NCBI GenBank assembly: GCA_911728435.2
Contig: OU452206.1
Span: 15,530,297-15,594,296, forward strand
DNA from: Apoderus coryli
Lineage: Eukaryota; Arthropoda; Insecta; Coleoptera; Attelabidae
Direction: 5' to 3'
DNA: 64,000 nt
Part shown: positions 57,044-64,000 of the stretch, in pieces
Layout: each line of letters opens with the position of its first letter
How positions within the stretch are numbered: the first letter of the stretch is position 1
Program-made: the position numbers and the translations under genes
The notes under the pieces: model-generated
The model's input: the letters and a program-made list of their open reading frames with translations, nothing else
Told to the model about the DNA's origin: nothing
Databases searched by the model: none

Positions 57044-58677
57044 CCATAGAAATCTTATATTATATATGTACTCTAGAATGCTAATTAAATCCAGCCGAAT
57101 ACCAAAAAGTGTAACGGGTATGCAGAGTTTTCACGAACTACCCATGCTCCTCAGTAACTTATTTTCAGTAGAGAGCTGCCATATTTAAAACTATTTTGTC
57201 GTTCGCCTTACCGAATTTATGCGACATATCTGTTTTATAAATAAATCCATATGTTGCGTCATACGAAACTGCTTGACAAAATCAAATAATTAAATGTTAT
57301 CGGTAAAATTGCATACTGTTTAGTTTTCAGCAATATGAACGAAACATTTTTTTCCAAATCTTATTAAATTTAGGAGATTTCGCAACAGCGTCTGTTTTCG
57401 CAAATGACGTTTCTCGTAGTGGGAATATCTGACAGAGTCGGCTTCACAACAATTCAGATTGGTTTTATAATTGAGTCATGGTTTTATTCGTGGTATATTT
57501 TAATTGTTGATAGATATACCTATTTGTGATTAAAATTGTTTTTAATATTTGTTATTTTGGTTTTAGTTCGTTTATTTAACAAACAATGAGGTGTATAGTG
57601 TTGTGGTATAAAAATGAAGGTCTCATTCCTGGTATTAAATATTTTCAGTACGTTATTGTTTCGGGTTTCTAACAGTCTCAGTTTGAGTCAATATGATACC
57701 ATTGACATGATACTCATTTTTAGCTTGATAAAAAAAAGACATGATGTTTGGATGCGGGTATTGGGATCCTAGTACAGAAAATGTATGTGATGGGAATGTC
57801 ATATGCAGTAAGCATTTCGCTGCAGAAGATATCATTTGTAGAGAAGACGGCAAGGGGATCACCCTCGTACCCGATGCAGTTCCCAAACTTTTGTTGAAAA
57901 GAAGAGATTATGTAAATGAGAGTGGAAGTTAAATTCTTAATCGTTTGATATCAAGACACTGTTTACTCAAAAGCAGTCTGTCAAAAATGCATGATATGTA
58001 TGTCAAGAATATATTTCCTACGTTGTGTAGGTATACAAAGTTCGTTTGAATTCTGTTGTTAAACTGGAATATACTTAATTATAGAATCCTCCATAAAATT
58101 GCTGAGAATAAAAGTTCTACCAACCATGTTTTGTCACAAAATACTATTGCGAGTAGTACGGATGATATGGAAGTTGTTTACATGGACACGGAAAATATTT
58201 GTGAAGTCACTGTTTCATGCACCCCTTCTTTGAAGGCTGTAGAGAGGTAAGACGCCTAAGGTGGTTGTATAAACAAACAAATATTATATAATAATAAAAT
58301 AAATAATTAGAATGCTCAAGTCCTTAAGATATTTTCCAGTATTAGAATTTTTACTTATTTCTCGTTTCTGCTTAGATTTATTATTATTGGGTTGTACCTG
58401 TTAGACAATAAAGTATTTAGATATTTAATGTAATTTTTTATTTCTTACATTCCTTTATTCCATTTTTTTATTTGAATGTTACCAAATGGTAAAATTTAAT
58501 TTTAAATATACCTATAACAGTAATATGATATTTAATCAAAGCCGGTCCTGTTGAAAAATAAGTTACTGGTGATCATGCGCATTATGGCCAGCTCTACACT
58601 TTTGGTTACATTTTTGTACTACGGGATTATCATTCTAGAGTATAAATATATATATATAATATAAGATTTCTGTGGTC
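57044..58677. mobile_element. Inverted-repeat element enclosing a THAP domain (P- or Kolobok-like)
   Basis: Diverged inverted repeats flank the THAP-coding segment. ATAGAAATCTTATATTATAT, CTCTAGAATG, CCAAAAAGTGTAA and AGTAACTTATTTT on the left (57046-57165) each have an inverted partner in order on the right (58553-58672). THAP domains are the DNA-binding domains of P-element and Kolobok transposases. No catalytic domain is present, so it would be a non-autonomous copy. Target duplications could not be identified, and a host-gene origin is not excluded. Confidence 0.5.
57586..58245 (+). pseudogene. THAP-domain coding remnant
   Basis: 57586 starts MRCIVLWYKNEGLIPGIKYF, resembling the start of a THAP domain, but the second Cys is lost (WY where GC is expected). 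The second half follows after an acceptor-like TACAG at 57776: ENVCDGNVICSKHFAAEDII, then GKGITLVPDAVPKLL. These match the Cys-x2-His (CSKHF) and AVPxL signatures of THAP zinc fingers. A third open stretch (58056-58245) ends AVER with a good donor, AGAG/GTAAGA. Splicing is inferred. Confidence 0.55.
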
Positions 58678-58780
58678 GATGCCGTTTTTAGCGTCTACTG
58701 ACCCTTCTCATCTATAGTTATTATTCTATGGCCATAGAACAAAATGGAAGATACTGCACTTAATGGGGAACGCGACATGT

Positions 58781-58790
58781 GTATATAAAG
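58781..58790 (+). promoter_or_regulatory. TATA box split from its start site by a transposon
   Basis: GTATATAAAG lies 10 bp before the TA insertion site of the 58800-60886 element. If the element is removed, TATGAGGGACAGTTAGGAAG follows at about the usual TATA-to-start distance. The continuation 60887-61045 looks like a transcript leader with several AATAA words. It could be an LTR or a host promoter. Confidence 0.35.
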
Positions 58791-58799
58791 ACCCACATA

Positions 58800-60886
58800 C
58801 AGGGTGGTCCAACGAAAAGTTTGCACCTAGCTTTTCTCTTTTTTTTGTAGTCGAATGCGAAAATGCTCGGACACGTCGATTTTGCTTTTGAGGGGGACAC
58901 ATTTTAAACATATTTTTCGATCTGCGCCTTTAACCCCCTAGCGGGGGTGAGTAACAACCCTAAAATTTTAAATGGAAAGAGGGGTCTAATGACATATCAT
59001 TTGAAAGGACACAAAATTGTCTTTCTAATGATACCCTATTTGTCGAATTTTACTAAAACAGTTAATACGAAAACGACTTTAAAGACATTAAGCCGATAAT
59101 TTTGGTATTAATGAGAAATACAAATAAGTTTTAATTATTACGACTGAAAACAACTACAATCATTTCTAAATTATTTACTTTGAAGAAAAACGGGATTTCA
59201 AAAACACTATCTTATTTATCAGAACTAAATTCCTCACTAATCGTTTGCGTTTTTTGTTGAAATAAAAACTGCAGATACGTGTAGGAAAAGAATTTACACC
59301 GTTTATTTTAGTCTTTTCATTGATTCAGTTTGGTTGCTTCTCAAGTTATTTTACTTTTACCGTACAAAATGATTTATTCCATTCTAGAACGAGTTGAAAT
59401 TGTTAAACTTTATTTTCAAAATAATAGTAGTGCTAGACTTACGGCTCGCTTATTTAATGAGAGACATCCCGATAAAAATGTGAATGATGTGTACGTTGGC
59501 AAGTTAGTTAAAAAGTTTGTAGATACCGGATCTGTCTGTAATGTAAAACACCAGCCGCAGAAACCGATCAGAAATGAAGCTGTGGAAGTCGCTGTTTTAG
59601 GGCATGTTGAAATGGATCATAGTCAAAGTACCCGTCAACTAGCTGAAGCCTCAGGTGTCTCCCGTTCGTCCATAATACGAATTTTAAAAGCGTACAAATT
59701 TCATCCGTACAAAATCAAATTAGTACAGGAACTAAATGAGGATGATCCTGATAGAAGGCTGCAATTTTGTGAAGCAATGAGCCAGCGTTTAATTGAAGAT
59801 CCGCAATTATTATTTAACATTTGTTTTTCCGACGAATGCACATTTTATTTGAATGGAGCTGTAAATAGGCACAATTGCCGTTACTGGGATGACAGTAACC
59901 CACATTTATTCCGTGAGGTTCATACCCAGTATCCTCAAAAAATAAACGTCTGGTGTGGCATATTAGGAAATCATATTATAGGACCACTTTTTATTCCTGG
60001 AAATTTAACTGGTGAAGTGTGCCTAAACATGCTTGAAGACACAATTGATCCTTTAATAACACAAATAATAGAAGATGACCAAAATCATACTGCTGATCGG
60101 CTTTATTTCCAGCAAGATGGAGCACCTCCGCACTATGTGGCTCCTGTAAGACAGTTCTTAGATGACCGGTTCCCTGGACGGTGGATTGGAAGGAGGGGCC
60201 CAATTGAATGGCCTGCCAGGTCACCGGATTTATCGCCTTTAGACTTTTTTCTTTGGGGGCACTTAAAAAATAAATGTTTTGCCACGAAGCCCGAGTCCAT
60301 AGAAGATCTTCGCCAACGCATTACAGAAGAGTGCAGAAACATAACACCTGATATGCTACAAAATGTTAGAAATAGATTTGAACAAAATCTGTATTATTGT
60401 ATGGAATCAAATGGGTCACATTTTCAACATTTGTTAATGTAACGTTTTAATAAATCAATTTAACAGCTTGTTTACTTTTTTTACAAAGCAATGTTAAAAC
60501 TAACAAACATTGGAATGTACTAACGATTGCAGGTGTTTTCACTCGCAATAATTAAAACTTATTTGTATTTCTCATTAATACCAAAATTATCGGCTTAATG
60601 TCTTTAAAGTCGTTTTCGTATTAACTGTTTTAGTAAAATTCGACAAATAGGGTATCATTAGAAAGACAATTTTGTGTCCTTTCAAATGATATGTCATTAG
60701 ACCCCTCTTTCCATTTAAAATTTTAGGGTTGTTACTCACCCCCGCTAGGGGGTTAAAGGCGCAGATCGAAAAATATGTTTAAAATGTGTCCCCCTCAAAA
60801 GCAAAATCGACGTGTCCGAGCATTTTCGCATTCGACTACAAAAAAAAGAGAAAAGCTAGGTGCAAACTTTTCGTTGGACCACCCTG
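58800..60886 (+). mobile_element. Apparently intact DD41D Tc1/mariner-type transposon, 2,087 bp
   Basis: TA (58798-58799) precedes CAGGGTGGTCCAACGAAAAG, and the right end closes with TTGGACCACCCTG followed by TA (60887-60888). Inverted repeats of about 353 bp (58800-59152 and 60533-60886) look almost identical, with perfect runs of many tens of bases and a few substitutions only at the inner end. An uninterrupted transposase frame lies between. Near-identical repeats and an open frame indicate a recent insertion. Confidence 0.97.
59369..60442 (+). CDS. IS630/Tc1/mariner-superfamily transposase, DD41D, 357 aa
   Basis: Cut-and-paste DNA transposase. The chosen start is the ATG in ACAAAATGATT; an in-frame ATG at 59330 would add 13 residues with no family likeness. 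Residues 1-60 (ERVEIVKLYFQNN, VNDVYVGKLVKKFVDTGSV) form the first helix-turn-helix. Residues 80-125 (STRQLAEASGVSRSSIIRIL, KAYKFHPYKIKLVQEL) form the second plus linker. The catalytic residues are Asp155 (FSDECTFY), Asp250 (QQDGAPPHY) and Asp292 (SPDLSPLDFF). There are 41 residues between the last two, the DD41D spacing reported for rosa/Visitor-like elements. It ends GSHFQHLLM with no stops or frameshifts, so it could be active. Expression cannot be judged from sequence. Confidence 0.95.
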   Translation: MIYSILERVEIVKLYFQNNSSARLTARLFNERHPDKNVNDVYVGKLVKKFVDTGSVCNVKHQPQKPIRNEAVEVAVLGHVEMDHSQSTRQLAEASGVSRSSIIRILKAYKFHPYKIKLVQELNEDDPDRRLQFCEAMSQRLIEDPQLLFNICFSDECTFYLNGAVNRHNCRYWDDSNPHLFREVHTQYPQKINVWCGILGNHIIGPLFIPGNLTGEVCLNMLEDTIDPLITQIIEDDQNHTADRLYFQQDGAPPHYVAPVRQFLDDRFPGRWIGRRGPIEWPARSPDLSPLDFFLWGHLKNKCFATKPESIEDLRQRITEECRNITPDMLQNVRNRFEQNLYYCMESNGSHFQHLLM

Positions 60887-61045
60887 TATGAGGGACAGTT
60901 AGGAAGTGAAGAGCCAATAGTTGAGTACAGTGTAGTGACATATGAATAATAGTAGAAATAAATAGTACAAATAAATAGTCATATTATTAGTTTGTTTAAG
61001 TGTTTAGTTATTAAGTGTAAATAAATTAGTTTTAATTAAAGCGCG

Positions 61046-62216
61046 TTATTATTTCACACTATGAACTCAGAAAAACGATACAATACAACAACTTCTTCGA
61101 AATTATGGATCGATTCGGACACTAAAATTTGTTGTTTTTAAATTTATTTATACCTACTTAAGTATGAACAGTGATAAGCAACTAAAGGCCAATTTAGCCA
61201 ATGTGTTTGTATAACACACAAATCACAGTAAATACATTTTAGTCGTAATTTTTGTCACAGATTTAGTGTATATAATGCATAACAAAAGCGAGTCGTTTAT
61301 GCAACATACAAAAAGTTACAAGAACATTTGTTTTATGTGTTGTTTTAACGATCTAACCTTATGTTACCTTTCTTTTTATCGGTGTTTCATAAAAAAAATT
61401 GTTTCAATAAAAACATACGAGTAGGTACTTTTTATAGCCTACAATAGAACAAAACAACAATCACGCCTGCGCTTATTTCCATTCGGCGTAATCACAGTTG
61501 AAATACATAATTCAACATTCAACGTTGGGAAACGTTACCAATAGATAGTTGTGATTGTGATTATAGTTATACACTAAACAAATTGTTATAGTTATTCGTT
61601 AGCTAAATCTGCCTTAACCAAACTTTTAAACCAAAAATCCAAGGTTGTAAATTATATGAAATCCTGCAACAAGTTCACCAAACTGTGACGATGGTTGGTC
61701 GGTCGACCTTTGGTTGAGGTTGGTTGATTTCCAAGCTGATTAAAATAGTAGCAGAATATAATAATAATAATGGTAATAGTATTAGCCATTATGTTCGTTT
61801 GTATGTTTGTAACGACAACAGAAACACACATCATATACCTAAATAGATACACACGAGTTGTATCGTATTATCCTCGGGTGTTGCTTGATAGGCTATTTAT
61901 TTAAACACCGATACGGGCTATTGAGATGTTGGAATTTTTGTATGTACACAATAGCCGAATCAGATTAGAATATTGGACTAATTTAGTAGTAGTAGTAGGT
62001 AATTGGTGCTATTTCTATTATGTACTGTGGGTTTTCAATACAATGAAAATATTATTTTTAATTGACTAGATTGGAATTCAATGATGTATTATTTCAATTA
62101 TTTTGACAATATATCAAATTAAACATATTCAGTACATTGCAAAGTATGTTCAAACTGTTATGGAAGAGACGGTTTCGATTTGCCCAGGAAAAACAATGGT
62201 TTACGCTTTTTAGGCA
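61046..62216. other. Intergenic, nothing recognised
   Basis: AT-rich with no supported coding or repeat structure. Confidence 0.45.
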
Positions 62217-62860
62217 GACAACGACGCTCAGCGAGGCCTATTGAAGTGATCACTGCGAAATCGAAAAAATATATTGGAAGATGCTCAACTGAAGAAGAAA
62301 CAAATCCTAGAAATGATTAAGAGTATCCAATATAACAATTTTTAAAATTTTGCATGATTGGCATGAAAAACGTCCGTGCAAGATAGGTGCCGAGAATGTT
62401 GTCGTTCATTTTTGGGGGATGGTGTGCTGACCTGGATTGTTAATGGAGACGTAACTTGGGTTTATCATTATGAACCTTATTTTAAGCAGCATAAAAAGGC
62501 ACACCACCACCCAAGGTCATTTAGTCAGACAGAAAACTCATGGGACTCAGAAGGAATCCTATTGTTTGATTATAATTATAACTAAAGAATGCCACGCTTC
62601 AATCTTAGACCAGTTAAAAGGAGCAATCAGAGAAAAATGAATGACGAAAAGGTCGGCTCGTTCCTGCACGATAATGCTCCAATGCTCTGGCTGCGCTGCA
62701 CAAAGTGGGCTTCGATATAATAAATCACACACCGTATAGTCCAGACCTCGCCCCGAGCGATTATTATTTGTTCCCAAAAATTAAAAAAGACTCCCGTGGG
62801 AAGACATTTATGAGCGGCGAAGAAGTGAAGGAAGCTATTTCGGTCCTGGTATTATATTTT
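62217..62860 (+). pseudogene. Degraded mariner-like transposase
   Basis: SARPIEVITAKSKKYI resembles the inter-HTH linker of mariner transposases. GMKNVRAR, a stop, then VPRML is the usual RWVPxxL box with Trp changed to stop. NGDVTWVYHYEP holds the first catalytic Asp, followed by DSEGILLFDY. FLHDNAP (second Asp) and YSPDLAPSDYYLFPKIKK (third) come in another frame. Frameshifts and stops throughout show an old copy, different from the 48-kb mariner. The 174 bp after it lead into the satellite at the window end. Confidence 0.85.
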
Positions 62861-62924
62861 CGTCTAGTATGAACACATGTTCGGTTTTATTGCATACTTG
62901 TTGCAGATATCAGTTTCTTTTACT

Positions 62925-64000
62925 TATTGGTATTAGTAAGTAAATAATGAAGCAATAATGTTTTGTTTCAGAAGGATTATTGTAGTTTTTTAAAGAAATC
63001 ACGAATGAAAACGTGATACATGCTTGAAATCCTCCTCAATCTTCAATTTGATCAAAAAAATTCCATACAGGTTCTTTGAGGAATTTTTCTTATTAGTAAG
63101 TCGTGAAGCAATAATGTTGTTCCAGAAGGATTATTTTAGTTTTTTAAAGAAATCACGAATGAAAACGTGATACAGGCTTGCAATCCTCAATTTGACCAAC
63201 AAACTTTCATACAGGTTCTTTGAGGACGTCTCATTCCATTTTTCTTATTAGTAAGTCAATCATGGACCAATAATATTGATTCAGAAGGATTAGTTTAGTT
63301 TTTAAAGAAATCAAAAATAAAAACGTAATACAGGCTTGCAATCCTCCTCAATTTGACCAAAAAAAATTCCATCCAGGTTCTTTGATGACGCCTCATTTCA
63401 TTTTTCTTATTAGTAAGTCAATCATGAAACAATAATATTGATTCAGAAGGATTATTTTAGTATCACGAATAAAAACGTAATACAGGCTTGCAATCCTCCT
63501 CAATTTGACCAAAAAAATTCCATACAGGTTCTTTGATGACGCCTCATTTCATTTTTCTTATTAGTAAGTCAATCATGAAGCAATAATATTGATTCAGATG
63601 AATTATTTTAGTTTTTAAAGAAATCACGAATTAACACGTAATACAGGATTGCATTCCTCCTCAATTTGTCCAAAAAAAATCCCATACAAGTTCTTTGAGG
63701 ACGTCTTATTTCATTTTTCTTATTCGTAAGTCAATCATGATGCAATAATATTGATTCAGAAGGATTATTTTAGTATCACGAATAAAAACGTAATACAGGC
63801 TTGCAATCCTCCTCAATTTGACCAAAAAAATTCCATACAGGTTCTTTGATGACGCCTCATTTCATTTTTCTTATTAGTAAGTCAATCATGAAGCAATAAT
63901 ATTGATTCAGATGAATTATTTTAGTTTTTAAAGAAATCACGAATGAACACGTAATACAGGATTGCAGTCCTCCTCAATTTGTCCAAAAAAAATCCCATAC
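62925..64000. repeat. Satellite array, about 150-163-bp units, dimeric pattern, continues past window
   Basis: The word CAGAWGRATTA (variants) starts at 62969, 63123, 63282, 63444, 63595, 63758 and 63908, giving steps of 154, 159, 162, 151, 163 and 150 bp. From 63444 the units alternate. Short ones lack TTTTTAAAGAAA after TTTTAG; long ones keep it and have CAGATGAATTA. This makes a dimer of about 313 bp. Shared words are ACAGGCTTGCAATCCTCCTC, TTCCATACAGGTTCTTTGA and TTTTTCTTATTAGTAAGTCA. Confidence 0.95.

Noticed and set aside
59991..60342. Minus-strand open frames within the intact transposase
   Set aside because: They are antisense shadows of a well-supported transposase gene.

Overview
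The window is AT-rich eukaryotic DNA, almost certainly from an insect. It holds one recognisable host gene, which has introns, set in about 60 kb of transposable elements. The host gene matches insect Golgi alpha-mannosidase II (GH38). The repeats are typical of insect genomes: Jockey/CR1- and RTE-like non-LTR retrotransposons with (ATT)n tails, DD34D mariners, other Tc1/mariner-type elements inserted at TA, a PIF/Harbinger-type MITE, a hAT remnant, a THAP-bearing element and satellite DNA. I cannot fix the order from sequence alone; a beetle or another repeat-rich holometabolous insect is only a guess.

Layout. 0-3.4 kb: non-LTR retrotransposon debris on the minus strand. 3.5-5.4 kb: a satellite of 174-bp units with a 4-unit higher-order pattern, bordered by two copies of the same transposase fragment. 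6.3-7.05 kb: a broken Tc1/mariner-type transposase. 7.18-11.63 kb: two exons of alpha-mannosidase II (1,024 codons; the N-terminal anchor is not in the window). 11.7-14.0 kb: a 2.3-kb foldback element. 15.0-16.5 kb: a frameshifted RTE-like reverse transcriptase. 17.4-20.2 kb: three roughly concentric palindromes whose outer ends all read TA-CAGGGTG. 21.1-21.4 kb: an inverted repeat with a hammerhead-like RNA motif on each strand. 22-31 kb: a hAT remnant, a MITE, an internally inverted mariner, a tRNA-like dispersed repeat and more palindromic elements. 31-41 kb: three more non-LTR fragments, a 242-bp tandem repeat and the best hammerhead-like motif. 41.9-45.3 kb: a cluster of very long-arm palindromic elements. 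46-53.6 kb: non-LTR elements, a mariner and a nested-insertion site. 55.8-61 kb: a palindromic element holding half a transposase, an inverted-repeat element carrying a THAP domain, and an apparently intact DD41D transposon with about 353-bp terminal inverted repeats. 62.2-64 kb: a mariner relic running into a second satellite that continues past the window edge.

How the parts relate. At least five TA-flanked palindromic elements begin with the same CAGGGTG heptamer as the one intact transposon (58800-60886). In two families the long arms carry further internal copies of that terminal motif at conserved places. Two other palindromic elements each keep a different part of a related transposase. 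This suggests a local family of Tc1/mariner-type elements that repeatedly produced palindromic non-autonomous derivatives. The hammerhead-like motifs form a second, independent dispersed family.
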